This document shows, piece after piece, positions 1 to 13,419 of a stretch of 64,000 nt of DNA. This stretch comes from Sapria himalayana. Taxonomy: Eukaryota > Streptophyta > Magnoliopsida > Malpighiales > Rafflesiaceae. Position 1 is the stretch's first letter, and each line of letters starts with the position of its first letter. Location: the NCBI GenBank assembly GCA_029783825.1, contig JAREIK010008063.1, positions 17,945-81,944 on the forward strand, in the 5' to 3' direction. The position numbers were made by a program, and so were the translations under genes. The notes below the pieces were generated by a model. That model did not search any database. It saw only the letters and a list, made by a program, of their open reading frames with translations, and was not told the DNA's origin.

Positions 1-3000
1 ATAATTTTAAATTTTTATTTTAATTATTTATTAGTTTATTTTTATAGAAATATCAATTACAAAATATATTATTAGTGAGACAGATCTAATTTAAATAATT
101 TATTTTTCATCAAAAAAAAAATATATCCTTATAAAAAGAGCCAAAACTTTAAAAACAAAAATTTATTATTTAGTAATATATTTTATTTTTATTTTGAAAC
201 ATTTTAGATTTTGTAATTTTATTTTAATTTATATTATTCTTATTAATAATAGTTTATTTATTTTTTATTGATCATTATTATAATATCTATTAATAAAATT
301 ATTTATATTGAGTTTACATTATATATAATTATTAAGATTATTATTATTGAATATTATATTCACATTTAAAAAAAATTAAAAATTATTATAATTTCAAAGG
401 TTATAGCCTTCAAAAATTAGAAAAAATCAAAAAATTAAATTTTTTATTTTTTCATTCTTTAAATATAAACTATAAATCACTAAAGGCCTAAACACTTAAA
501 TCACGAAACCCCAAAACCCCTAAATACTTAAACCATTAAACTAGTATATCCTGAATAATAAATAATAAATCTCTATTTTATTTGTATTCTTTATAAATTT
601 AAATATTCATTTTAATTATTTATTAGTTTATTTTTATAGAATTATAAATTAAAAATTAATTATTAGGAAGAAAAATATAATTTAAATAATTTACTTTTAA
701 TAACAAAAAATATAAACTTATAAAAAGAAGCAAAACATCAAAGAAAATATTATTTTGTAATATATTTTACTTTGATTTTGAATAAATTTATGTTTTGCCA
801 ATATATTAAAAATAATATCTATCTTATTAATAATAGTTTATTAATTTATTTTTTGATCATTAATATAATATATTTCAATATAATTATTTATATTGAATTT
901 ACATGATATATATTTATTAAGATTATCATAACTAAATATAGTATTCAAATATGAAAAATATTTAAAAATTGATATATTTTCAAAGTTTATAACCTTCAAA
1001 AATGAGAAAAAATAACAAAATTAAATTTTTTGTTATATCATTGTTTAAATAAACCTTATAAACCATTAAATACCTAAATACATAAATATCTAAACTCCTA
1101 AACCCCGAAGCCCCTAAATACGTAAACCTTTAAACTCGTAAACCTTAAATATAATTTAAATAATTTATATAAATATTAATTACAAAATAAATTATGAGTG
1201 ATACAAATATAATTTAAATAATATATTTTTCATCAAAAAAAATATATAAGCTTATAAAATAATGCAAAAACTAAAAAAAATTATTATTTAGTAATAAATT
1301 TTACTTTGATTTTGAGTTATTTTATGTTTATTAATTATATTTTAATTTATATCTATCATATTAATAATAGTTTATTAATTTGTTTTTTAAAATTTAATAT
1401 AATATCTATCAATAAAATTGTTTATATTTAGTTTATATTATATATAGTTATAATATTTATTATTACTAAATATTGTATTCATATTTTTAAAAAATTTTAA
1501 AATTATTATATTTTTAAATGTTATAACCTTTGAAAATTTGAAAAAATATCAAAATTAAATTTTTTGTTATTTCATTGTTTGAATAAAACTTATAAACCAT
1601 TAAATGCCAAAATACTTAAATCAATAACTTCTAGATCTCGAAAACCCTAAATAGATAAATTTTTAAAACATGTATATCCTAAATAATAAATAATAAATCT
1701 CATTTTGATTTTTTTCATGATAATTTTAAATTTTATTTTATTATTTATTTGTTTATTTTTATATAAATATTAATTACAGAATAAATTATAAGTTATACAA
1801 ATATAATTTATATAAATTAATTTTCGACAACAAAATATCGATAAACTTAATAAAAGAAGAAAAAAATTTAAAACAAAAAATTATTATATAGTAATATATT
1901 TTGCTTTTTTCTGAATCATTTTGGGTTTTGTAATTATATTTTAATTGATATCTAACTTATTAATAATAGATTATTAATTTATTTTTTGATCACTATTAGA
2001 ATATTTATCAATAAAAATATTTATATTGATTTTATATGATATATAAATTTAATAATTATTATAACTAAATATTGTATTCACTTTTGAAAAAAATTTTAAA
2101 ATTTTTATATTTTTAAAGATTATAACCTTTGAACATGTGAAAAAATAAAAAAAAATAATTTTTATTGTTATTTCATTGTTTAAATAAATCACTAAATGGC
2201 TAAACAGTATAAATAACTAAACTGCAAAATCTCGATTCCCCTATATTGATAATCCTTTATACCGGTATACCCTAAATAATAATAAATAAATCTCTTTTTT
2301 ATTTGTTTTCATTATAATTTAAAAAATTCATTTTGATTGTGTTAAGTTATATATATATATATATATAAATTATAAAATAAATTATGAGTTAAAAATATAA
2401 TTTATAAAAATTATTTTTCATCAAAAAATAGATAAGCTTATAAAAAGAATAAAAATTTAAAAACAAATAATTATTATTAAGTAATATATTTTGCTTTGCT
2501 TTTAAATCATTTTAGGTTTTGATATTATATTTTAAGTAATATCAATCTTATTCATAATAGATTTTTAATTTATTTTTTGATAATTATTAGAATATCAATG
2601 AATAAAATTGTTTATATTGAATTTATATGATATATAATTATTATGATTATTATAAATAAATATTTATTTACTTTTGAAAAAAATTTAAAAATTATTATAT
2701 TTTCAAAGGTTTTAATCTTAAAAATGAGAAAGAATACAAAAAATAAATTTTTTGTTATTTCTTTTTTAAATAAAACCTATAGACTACTAAATGTTTACTT
2801 ACTTAAATTAGTAGCTCATAAAACCTGAAACCCCTAAATACTTAAACCTTATAACAGGTGTATACTACTTAATAAATAATAAATCACATTTTTATTTCGA
2901 TTTATTATAATTTTAAATATTTATTTTAATTATTTATATTTTAATTTTTAGAAAAATTAATAACAAAATAAATTTCGAGTGAGACAGATATTATTTAAAT

Positions 3001-3459
3001 AATTTATTTTTAAACATAATAAAATATAAGCTTATAAAAAGATGGAAAAATTAATAAATTTAATATTATATTTTAGTAATATAATTTTATTTGATTTTGA
3101 ATCATTTTGTGTAATGTAAAAATATTTTAATTAATATTTATCTTATTAATAATAGTTTATTAATTTAATTTTTGATCATTATTATCATATCTATCATTAA
3201 AATTATTTATATTGAATTTATATGATATTTAATTAATAAGATTAATATAATTATACATGGTATTCACATTTCAAAAGATTTTAAAAATTATTTTATTTTT
3301 AAAGGTTATAACCTTTTAAAATCTAAAAAAAATCAAAAAAAATTTTTTTTATTATATAAATAAACCCTATATACCACTAAATGCCTAAAAACATAAATTG
3401 CTAAACTTCTAAACGACAAAACACCTAAATAATTGATCCATTAAACTGGTATACCATAT
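1..3459 (+). repeat. AT-rich satellite array, forward block 1
   Basis: About six head-to-tail monomers, counted from the dyad motif (AAAGGTTATA..CCTT and variants) near 395, 980, 1520, 2120, 2705 and 3305, a spacing of roughly 535-600 bp. Each monomer has the same order of parts: a run of short C-containing steps (CTAAACTCCTAAA type), TATACCCTAAATAATAAAT, a long A/T stretch with GATCATTATTATAATATC, a poly-A/T segment, then the dyad. No coding potential: the 61-codon ORF at 2643 is chance reading of A/T sequence. A (TA)n tract of about 20 bp lies at 2348. The window begins inside a monomer, so the array continues to the left. Confidence 0.9.
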
Positions 3460-3464
3460 ATAAT

Positions 3465-4049
3465 TGTTGGGCAATTGTGCTTCCATGGTAGTGAGATCGA
3501 GATATGGAAACACATAAAGAACAGAAAACAAGCAATATATATATCCCAATTCAGCAACCATCCATTATAGAATCAAAAAATGAGAAATAAACATTGAAAA
3601 TAATGTGGTTCACTAGTCATTTAATACGACTTGCTAAATTCACCAGAAAATGATTATGCGTTACAGATTAAAACAACAGAAATGTCTTACGGTATGTAGC
3701 ACACAAAATAGTCGCAATAGATCACACAGAGAGGAGAGAGAGAGAGAGAGGGAGAGACAATGAACAGTTCCATGGGTCCAAAAACTGGCACCCGAAAATA
3801 AAATTACAAAACATTTTATATTAAAATTTCTTTCGGTTCATTTAACCGAAGCGGGTCGGATCATGAGAGGGGTCAGGCTCTACTCCAATTTCTACCCGCT
3901 ATCCGGTCAGCGAGACCTCCGTTATTGTGTTACTGCTGCATCCCCGCCCTCTTAATATTTCGTTTCCTACACTTTCATGAAAATATTAAAAAAGAAAAAA
4001 TATTTTGTTATACAAACAGATTATCAAAAATTAAATCACATATACAGCA
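3465..4049. mobile_element. Solo LTR of an LTR retrotransposon
   Basis: A 585-bp block of clearly higher GC begins TGTTGGGCAATTG and ends ATACAGCA, giving the TG..CA ends of an LTR. It is flanked by the perfect 5-bp duplication ATAAT (3460-3464 and 4050-4054). The satellite monomer reads straight across it: TATACCATAT on the left and AATAAATC on the right. It has a GA-rich microsatellite around 3730-3757 and no coding sequence. One LTR with target duplication and no internal region is the usual product of LTR-LTR recombination. The TGTTGG start is common in Copia LTRs, but I cannot assign a family. The strand is unknown. Confidence 0.82.
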
Positions 4050-4054
4050 ATAAT

Positions 4055-6748
4055 AAATCTTAAATCTCATTTTAATTTGCATTCATTTTAATTTTGAATA
4101 TTCATTTTAAATATTTATTAGTTTATTTTTTATATAAATATTAATTATAAAATAAATAATTAGTCAGACAAATATAATATTAATAATTTACTTTTAATAA
4201 AAAAAATATAATCTTATTAAAAGAAGTAAAAATTTAAAACAAAAAATCATTATTTAGTAATAAATTTTAGATTGATTTTGAATAATTTTAGGTTTTGTAA
4301 TTATATTTTAATTTATATCTATCATATTAATAATAGTTTATTAATTTATTTTTTGATAATTGATATCATATCTATCAATAAAATTATTTATAATTAGTTT
4401 ATATTATATATAATTATAATGATTAATATTACTAAATATTTTATTCACATTTTAAAAAAATTTTAAAATTATAATATTTTCATATGTTATAACCTTTCAA
4501 AATGTGAAAAAATAACAAAAAATTTTTTTTGTTATTTCATTGTTTAAATAAATCCTATAAACCACTAAATGCCTAAATACTTAAATCAATAACTCCTCAA
4601 TCTCGAAAACTCTAAATAGATAATCATTTTAAACCGGTATACCCTAAATAATAAATAATAAATCTCAATATTATTTTTTTCATTATAATTTAAAATATTC
4701 ATTTTAATTATTTATTCGCCTATTTTTATATATTTATTAATTACAGAATAAATTGAGTTAGACAAATATAATTTATATAATTATTTTCATAAAAAAAATA
4801 TAGATAAACTTTTTAAAAGAAAAAAAATTCAAAACAAAAAATAATTATATAGTAATATATTTTGATTTATTTCTGAATCATTTTAGGTTTTGTAATTATA
4901 TTTATTGATATCTATCTTATTAATAATAGATTATTAATTTATTCTTTGATCATTATTAAAATATTTATCAATAAAAATATTTATATTGAATTTAGATGAT
5001 ATATAAATATAATGATTATTATAACTAAATATAGTATTCACTTTTGAAAAAAATTTAAAAATTATTATATTTTCAAAGGTTATAACCTTTGAAAATATCA
5101 AAAAATAAAAAAAATAAATTGTTTATGTATTTTTTTAAATAACACCTATAACCACTAAATGCATACACAGTTAAATTAGTAAGCTCCTAAACCCCGTAAT
5201 GCCAAAATACATAAACCATTAAACCGCTATATACTACTTAATAATTAATAAATATAATTTTTAATTCTATTTCTTATACTTTTAAATATTCATTTTAATT
5301 ATTTATTAGTTTATTTTTATTGAAATATTTATTACAAAATAAATTATTAGTGCGACAAATATAATTTAAAAAATATATATGCTTATAAAAGAAGTAAAAA
5401 TTTAATAATTAAAAATTTATATCCAGAAATATATTTTACTATAATTTTGAATCAATTTGGGTTTTGTAATTGTTTTTTAATTAATATCTATCTTAATATC
5501 AATAGTTTATAAATTTAATTTAGATCATTATTTTAATATATAACAATAAAATTTTTATTGAATTTATATGATATATAATTATTAATATTATTATAACTAA
5601 GCATTGTATTCACATTTCAAAAAATTTTAAAAATTATTATATTTTTAAAGGTTATCATCGTTGAAAATGAGATAAAATAACAAAAATAAATTTCTTGTTA
5701 TTTTATTGTTTATATAAAACCTATAAACTACTAAATGCCTAAATGCTTAAATCATTAAACTCCTAAACCCCAAACGTCCAAAACCCCTTAAATACCAAAA
5801 CATTTAAACCATCTTTAAAGGTTTAAGTATTTATAAATAATATATAAATATCTATCAATAAATAATAGTTAATTAATTGATTTTTTGATCATTATTATAT
5901 TTATATTTATATTTAGTTTATTAATATCTATTAATAAAATTGTTTATTTATAATATACATGATATATAATTATTAAGTTTATTATAACTAAATATTATAT
6001 TCACATTTGGAAAAAATTAAAAAATTATTATATTTATAAAGGTTATAACCATCAAAATTGATAAAAAATTTGAAAAATATTTTTTTTGTTATTTCATTAT
6101 TTAAATAAAACATATAAACTACTAAATGCCTAAACACTTAAATCACTAAACTCTTAAACTCCTAAATACTTAAACCATTAAACCTGTATACCCTAAATTA
6201 TTAATCATAAATCTCATTTTTATTTGTATTCATTATAATTTTAATATTCATTTTAATTATTTATTAGTTTATTTTTATATAAATATTAATTGCAAAATAA
6301 AATTAAGAATGAGACAAATATAATTTAAATAATTTATCTACATCAAAAAAATGTATAATCTTGTAAAAAGAATGAAAATTTTAAAAATAAAAAATTATTA
6401 TTTAGTAATATATTTTACTTTGATTTTGAATCGTTTTAGGTTTTGCAAATATATTTTAATTAATATCTATATTATTAATAATAGTTTATTAATCTATTTT
6501 ATGATCAGTATTATAATATCGATCAATAAAATTATTTATATTGAATTTACAAGATATTTAATTTGTATGATTATTATAATTAAATATTATATTAACATTT
6601 GAAAAAAAATTAAAAATTATAATATTTTCAATGGTTATAACCTTGAAAATGAGAAAAAATCATAAAATTTTTTTTTATTTAATTATTTAAATAAAACCTA
6701 CAAACCACAAAATACCTAAATACTTAAATTACTAAACTCCTAAACCCT
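4055..6748 (+). repeat. AT-rich satellite array, forward block 2
   Basis: Forward monomers continue from the LTR target site. Dyads lie near 4490, 5070 (perfect), 5650, 6037 and 6635. The interval 5650-6037 is short, because about 200 bp of a monomer are missing at 5820 and a small inverted scrap (GGTTTAAGTATTTA) makes a hairpin with the preceding TTTAAACC. The same scar is present at about 43930. The 83-codon ORF at 6351 is low-complexity I/N/Y/L translation of satellite and is not taken as a gene. Confidence 0.9.
5070..5095. repeat. 26-bp perfect dyad palindrome of the satellite
   Basis: The sequence is TTTTCAAAGGTTA followed by its exact reverse complement, 26 bp with no spacer. It marks one fixed point in each monomer and was used here as the monomer counter. 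Confidence 0.9.
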
Positions 6749-9230
6749 GATACTACTGCACCACACACACATAGCGACGAACCATAGTACACACGTGCAC
6801 ATATTATTTTTCATTTTGGTGTAGCATTTAGAGGGGCCATCAAGTCCTGGAAGCAGCCAGAAGTAGTGTCCACCAGCTTGTAGATGGTCCCTCTAGAAAG
6901 CCGGGATAATAACATTCAGACAATTGACAAGACCGAGCAAAGTTGTCTGGAGTAAACCCAGTAGTAGCTAGGAGTGTGTCCAACTAGCCCTATCAGGCAG
7001 CATAGAGGGCCGCTTAACCATCGCCTAACAGGAGTAGAATTAATCCATGATTATTTGGATAGCCAGAAAAATCCGAAGCATCACCAAGTAGGGCCAGTAA
7101 GTAATGGAGTACATACAAGCCACACGGGAGCGAAAGATTCAAATTTGTAGTTTATGTTTGTAGTCTTATTTGTATTTTGGACTTTATATGCACCATGTAG
7201 TTGTAGAGAGGGATCATGACATACTCACACCCACAATCTTGTCTATTCTTTATGTAGCACGCAATGATGGAAACTGGACCCATGAGTATCTCTAAGTGGG
7301 GCCCACTAATGCATTTTGTAAATACACATTAGGAGATGCTACACTCCCGGGAGGAGAAGACCAATCTTTATAGCATTTTGTAATTTTACTTGTATTCTAG
7401 CTTAGTTGTACGCGTATATAATTAGACTAAGAGATGGACCTCATCACACATGCACACCGATGCATGCATATTTTTTGATATTTTGTTGGTGCAACATACA
7501 GTAACTTCTTGGAGCTCGAGGAGGAAGCATTCTAACCCAAGAGATACTCTTTTGAGGATCATTGGAGCAGAAGAATGTGGATTTCAGAGGTGAGAATGAA
7601 TTGACAAAGTGCCGTAGATATGGACTTGTGGATTTATGGGTATTCAATTTTACATGTATTCCATTGCATAGCAATGACATAGGCAAATGCTTGATGCTGC
7701 ATGTCATGCACATGCACAATCTTATATCTGCATAGTTTTAATATGGTGCATAATTCAGGTTCCCCCAAAATGCTTGGAAAATCCGAATGGAAAGGACGTA
7801 GTTCGTATAATGACTCAATGCCAACTCTGAGGTCCGGGAATGCCAGGTGATTTTAGTTATTTTCGTACGCTACGAATAATTCGGCATTATGTTTTTTTAT
7901 GTATTTTATGCATAGAATCATTAAGGTGCATAGGATTTGGTGGGATGGACTAAATTAGTCACCTTTTTAGTCTCGTGTAAGTTGTGTGCCTAAATGATAA
8001 ATAAATGTATATTTTCCAAAAAAACAAAAAAAACCATAAACCATAAACTTTAAATCCTAAACCTTAAACCATAAACTATAACCCTATACCATAAACCCTG
8101 AATCCTATATCTCATGTTTTGCACTTTTATAATCAAATGACTAAGTGTTAAATTTAAATTGAAATTCACAACTTTTAGGAATGTCACATATTTATCATTT
8201 TGTATATGTAACACAAAGTCATGACTCAAGGGGTGAGTTATGGATTCAGTCTCTTTCTTGCTTTAGATTATTGTAGCATTAGCAATGGTCATGATTGTAT
8301 ATTTTGTGTCTAGAACACAAAATCATATCGATGAGAATATGTCATACTTGTGTCTCTCTGTTGAACATATAAAATGTTATGGCACTAAGAATGATCATGA
8401 ATACATATTTAATCACTATAATACTGGGTCACAATATTGGATATGACCATAGGTTGTGCATTTTATCTTTATATTGCAAAGTCATTGCACAAGGAATGAT
8501 TGTAACTTTGGACTTTCCTCAAGTGCAAAAGTCATGACCCTATAAATAGTTAAAGCTCGAGTACTACTTTTTATAACTTTTTATAGCTAAAATTCATGGG
8601 ATTGGAAATATCACTATGCCTTTTTCCTTTGATTTGTGACCTCAAGTGTCAATTTTCAAGAATAATATTTTGAGCAATGATTAAAACTTTTTATACATTT
8701 GAATATGATTCATTTACACCTTTTTGAGTTTTGTGAGCTTGTATACATAACTCATTTAATATAAAAAGAAAGAAATGATACTTTTTATATCCATGAGAAT
8801 ATAAAAAAAGGCTTAGACATGCCAAAAAAATAAATTTTTTGATTCTTGATTGAAAGAAAGCCAATACTTCTTGCCCTACTCAAACTTCCATGGGGCTAGT
8901 TTGTTCTAATAGGCTACAAGGTGGTTATTTTTTTAGAGGTGAACTATGTTTTAAAAAAATTGCTTTGAGTGTGTGCATGAGATATATTTTATAAGAAATT
9001 ACAATAATCAATATAAATAGCATCCTCAACAACTAGCTATTTCAACACATAGGGGTACAACTTTGGATTAGTCTGTTAGCGTACATGAGTCAAATTACCT
9101 TTGATAGCCCAGTGATTCAACATCAAATATGATGAGACATAATAGAGATAAAGTAAAAGCTCCTATTATTTTGGTTAGAGCTTTAGCAATCATTCTAGAG
9201 TTGAGAGAGGAACAAAATAAATTATTTTAA
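6749..9230. other. Unidentified 2.5-kb non-satellite insert, copy 1
   Basis: Mixed-composition sequence that starts GATACTACTGCACC inside the short-step part of a monomer and ends before ATTCAATATAATTTT, where satellite resumes after a gap of roughly 100 bp of monomer. No terminal inverted repeats or clear target duplication are visible. The first 1.28 kb ends in an AATAAATG-like signal and an A-rich stretch (about 7998-8033), like a transcript 3' end or an LTR-like region. Next come a telomere-like tract (8034-8109) and about 1.1 kb of low-complexity noncoding sequence. The 91-codon minus ORF at 7444-7719 is cut short by a stop in copy 2 (44866-47328), so it is not called as a gene. I do not recognise the family. 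Confidence 0.75.
8034..8109 (+). repeat. Degenerate interstitial telomere-like repeat, copy 1
   Basis: Eleven consecutive steps, ten of 7 bp and one of 6: CCATAAA, CCATAAA, CTTTAAA, TCCTAAA, CCTTAAA, CCATAAA, CTATAA, CCCTATA, CCATAAA, CCCTGAA, TCCTATA. The register matches the plant telomere heptamer CCCTAAA with substitutions. It directly follows an A-rich stretch in the insert. Confidence 0.6.
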
Positions 9231-10530
9231 TTATTCAATATAATTTTAATTTTTATTTTAATTATTTATCAGTTTATTTTTATAGAAATAATAATTACAA
9301 AATAAATTCTTAGTGAGACATATCTAATTTAAATTAAACCAGTATATCCTAAATAATAAAGAATAAATCTAGTTTTTTTTCCATTTTAATTTTAAATATT
9401 CAAATTTAATTATTTATTTGTTTATTTTTATATAAATATAAATTAAAAAATAAATTATGAGTTACACAAATATAATTTATATAAATTATTTTTCATCAAA
9501 ATAATATACATAAACTTTTTAAAAGAAAAAAAAATTCAAAACAAAAAATTATTATATAGTAATATATTTTGCTTTGCTTCTGAATCATTTTAGGTTTTGT
9601 AATTATATTATAATTGATATCTATATAATTAATAATAGATTATTAATTTATTTTTTGATCATTATTAGAATATTTATCAATAAAATAGTTTATATTGAAT
9701 TTATATGATATATAAATATAATGATTATTATAACTAAATATTGAATTCACTTTTGAAAAAAATTTAAAAATTATTATATTTTCTATGGTTATATAACCTT
9801 TGAAAATATCTAAAATTAATAAAAATAAATTTTTTGTTTTTTATTTTTTAAATAGAAGCTATAAACCACTAAATACACACACAGTTAAATAAGTATGCCC
9901 CTAGACCCCATAATGCCTAAATACAATAACCATTAAACGGATATATAATACATAATAAATAATAAATCTCATTTTTATTCCTATTTATTATAATTTTAAA
10001 TGTTCATTTTAATAATTATTAGTTTATTTTTATAGAAATATTTATTACAAAATAAATTATGAGTGCGACAAATATATTTTAAATAATTTATTTTTAATGA
10101 AATAATATATATATGCATATAGAAAGAAGTAAAAATTTATAAATTTAAAATTATTATCCAGTAATATATTTTACTTTAATTATGAATCAATTTGGGTTTT
10201 GTAAATTTTTTTTAATTAATTTTTATCTTTTTATTAATAGTTTATTAATTTAATTTTTGATTATTATTATAATATATATTAATAAAATTGTTTATGTTGA
10301 ATTTATATGATATATAATTATTAATATTATTATAACTAAAATATTATATTTACATTTAAAAAAATTTTAAATATTATTATATTTTCAAAGGTTATAACCT
10401 ATGAAAATTATAAAAAATTATAAATTTTTTTTTATTTTATTTTATAAATAAAACCTATAAACCACTAAATGCCTAAAAACATAAATCGCTAAATTATCAA
10501 ATGACAAAACATCTAAATACTTAAACCATT

Positions 10531-10681
10531 AAACAGATATACATTAATAGTAAATTATAAATCTCATTTTAATTTTTATTCAGTATAATTTAAAATTTTT
10601 ATTTTAATTATTTATCAGTTTATTTTTATATAAATATTAATTACAAAATAAATTATTAGTGAGAAAGATATAATTAAAATT
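10531..10681 (+). repeat. Extra ~150-bp partial-monomer segment (long monomer type)
   Basis: The segment from TTAAAC-GATATAC through the AAATTATTAGTGAGA region is followed about 151 bp later by a second start, TTAAACTGGTATACCCTAAAT. This tandem duplication lengthens the monomer to about 745 bp. Equivalent duplications lie near 19257, 25461 (offset 150), 26800, 34665, 43165 and 52000. Confidence 0.7.
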
Positions 10682-12910
10682 AAACTGGTATACCCTAAAT
10701 AATAATTAATAAATCTGATTTTTTTTCATTATAATTTTAAATATTCATTTTAATTATTTATTTGTTTATTTTTATATAAATATTAATTACAAAATAAATT
10801 ATGAGTTACACAAATATAATTTATATAAATTATTTTTAATCAAAAAATATACATAAACTTTTTAAAATAAAAAAAAATTTAAAACAAAAAATTATTATAT
10901 TGTAATATATTTTGCTTTGCTTTTGAATTATTTTAGGTTTTGTAATTATATTTTAATTGATATCTATCTTATTAATAATATATTATTTATTTATTTTTTT
11001 GATCATTATTAGAATATTTATCAATAAAATTGGTTATATTGAATTTATAGGATATATAAATATAATGATTATTATCACTAAATATTGTATTCACTTTAAA
11101 AAAAAATTAAAAATTATTATATTTTCAAAGGTTATAACCTTAAAAAATGTGAAAAAATAATAAAAATAATTTTTTTGTTATTTCATTTTTTAAATAAAAC
11201 CTATAGATCATTAAATGCTTAGTTACTTAAATCAGTAAGCTCATAAATCCAGAAACCCCGAATTACATAAACCTTTTAACAGCTATAAACTACTTAATAA
11301 ATAATAAATCTCAATTTTATTTCTATATATTATAATTTTAAATATTCATTTTAATTATTTATAGTTTAATTATTTAGAAAATTTAATTACAAAATAAATT
11401 TCCAGTGAGATAAATATTATTTAAATAATTTATTTTTAATCAAAAAAAATAAGCTTATAAAAAGGACAAATTTAAATTTTAAATATTATTATTTAGTAAT
11501 ATATTTTGATTTGATTCTGAATCATTTTCTGTTATGTAAATATATTTTAATTAATATTTATATTATTAATAATAGTTTATTATATTAACTTTTGATCATT
11601 ATTATAATATCTATCATTAAAATTGTTTATATTGAATTTATATGATATATAATTAGTAAGATTAATATAATTATATATAATATTCACATTTCAAAAAATT
11701 TTAAAAATTAATTTATTTTTAATGGTTATAAACTTTGAAAATCACAAAAAATCTTATATTTTTTTTATTTTTATTATATAAATAAAACCAATAAACCACT
11801 AAATACCTAAAAACATAAATTCATAAACTCCTAAACGACAAAACTCCTAAATAATCAAACCATTAAACCGGTATACCACATATAATAAATCATAAATCTC
11901 ATTTTAATTTGTATTCATAATAATTTTAAATATTTATTTTACTTATTTATTAGTTTATTTTTCATAGGAATATTAAATACAAAATAAATAATGAGCGAGA
12001 CAACTATAATTTTAATAATTTATTTTTAATCAAAAAAAATAAGCTTATATAAAGAAGTAAAAATTTAAAAACAAAAAATTATTATTTAGTAATATATTTT
12101 ACTTTGATTTTGAATCATTATATATAGGTTTTGGAATTATATTTTAATTGCGATCAATCCTATTAATAATAGTTTATTAATTTATTATTCGATCATTTTT
12201 ATAATATCGAACAATAAAATTACTTATATTCAATTAAAATGTCTTATAATTATTAAGTTATTATAACTGAATATTATATTTACATTTGAAAAAAATTTAA
12301 AAATTATTATAATTTCAAAGGTTATAACCTTCAAAATGATAAAAAATCACAAAAATAATTTTTTATTATTTTATTATTTAAATAAAACTTATAAACCACT
12401 AAATGCCTAAAAATTTAAATCTCTAGACTCCTAAACCCCAAAACCCCCCTAAATACTTAAACGATTAAACCTATATAACCTAAATAATAAATAATAAATT
12501 TTATTTTTATTTGTATTCATTATAATAATAAATATTTATATTAATTATTTTTTAGTTTATTTTTATAGAAATATTAATTACAAAATAAATAATGAGTGAG
12601 ACAGATATAATTTAAATAAATTTTTTTTAATGAAAAAAGAAATAAGCTTAAAAAAATAAGCAAAATTTCAAAAATTTAAAATTTTATTTAGTAAAATAAT
12701 TTACTTTGATTTTGAATTATTTTAGGTTCTACTAATATATTTTAATTAATATCTGTCTTAGTAAAAATTGTTTATTAATTTATTTTTTGATCATCAAAAT
12801 AATATATATTAATAAAATTTTTTATATTCAATTTACATCAAATATAATTATTAAAATTATTATAACTAAGTATTGTATTTATATTTTAGAACTATTAAAA
12901 AATTATTATA

Positions 12911-12936
12911 TTTTCAAAGGTTATAACCTTTGAAAA
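12911..12936. repeat. 26-bp perfect dyad palindrome of the satellite
   Basis: Exact 13+13 dyad, identical to the one at 5070. It is the last dyad before the orientation switch at about 13420. Confidence 0.9.
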
Positions 12937-13419
12937 TCACGAAAATTCATAAAAATAATTTTTTTGTTATTTCTTTGATTAAATAAAACCTATAAATCTA
13001 TAAATAAAACCTAAATGTGTTAACATATAAATCAATAAACTCATTAACCCCAAAACAACAATAAACTTAAACCATTAAATAGGTATACCCTAAATAATAA
13101 CTAATAAATCTCATTTTTATTAGTATTCATTATAATTTTATATATACATTTTAATTATTTATTAGTTTATTTTTATAGAAATATAAATTAAAAAATAAAT
13201 TAATAGTTAGACAAATATAATTTAAAAAATTTATTTTTCATCAAAAAATATATAAGCTTATAAATGGATACAAAAATTTAAAAATTTAAAATTAATATTT
13301 AGTAAAATATTTCACTTTTATTTTGAATCATTTTAGATTTTATAAATATATTTTAAAAAATATTTATCTTATTAATAACTGCTTATTAATCTTTTATATG
13401 ATCATTATTATAATTATCA

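Larger units (their letters stand above)
9231..13419 (+). repeat. AT-rich satellite array, forward block 3
   Basis: Forward monomers with dyads near 9785, 10385, 11130, 11722, 12321 and 12911 (perfect). Spacings are about 600, 745, 592, 599 and 590 bp. The long interval holds an extra partial-monomer segment at 10531-10681. The subtype with ATTATATATAGGTTTTG at about 12115 recurs near 20975, 48830 and, inverted, 58035. The block stops in mid-monomer just after GATCATTATTATAAT, where orientation flips. Confidence 0.9.

Noticed and set aside
2643..2828. Small ORFs in the satellite (also 6351, 10957, 19030, 22784, 35117, 44533, 49413, 50546)
   Set aside because: Low-complexity I/N/Y/L/F/K translations of A/T-rich repeat. 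They occupy the same monomer region and differ or break between monomers.
7444..7719. 91-codon minus-strand ORF in the insert
   Set aside because: The equivalent frame in the second insert copy (45631-45834) is cut by a stop, and no family motif is recognisable.
6749..9230. The insert as a Helitron
   Set aside because: The start (TACTACTG) faintly resembles a Helitron 5' end, but no CTRR end with hairpin could be placed at the right boundary.
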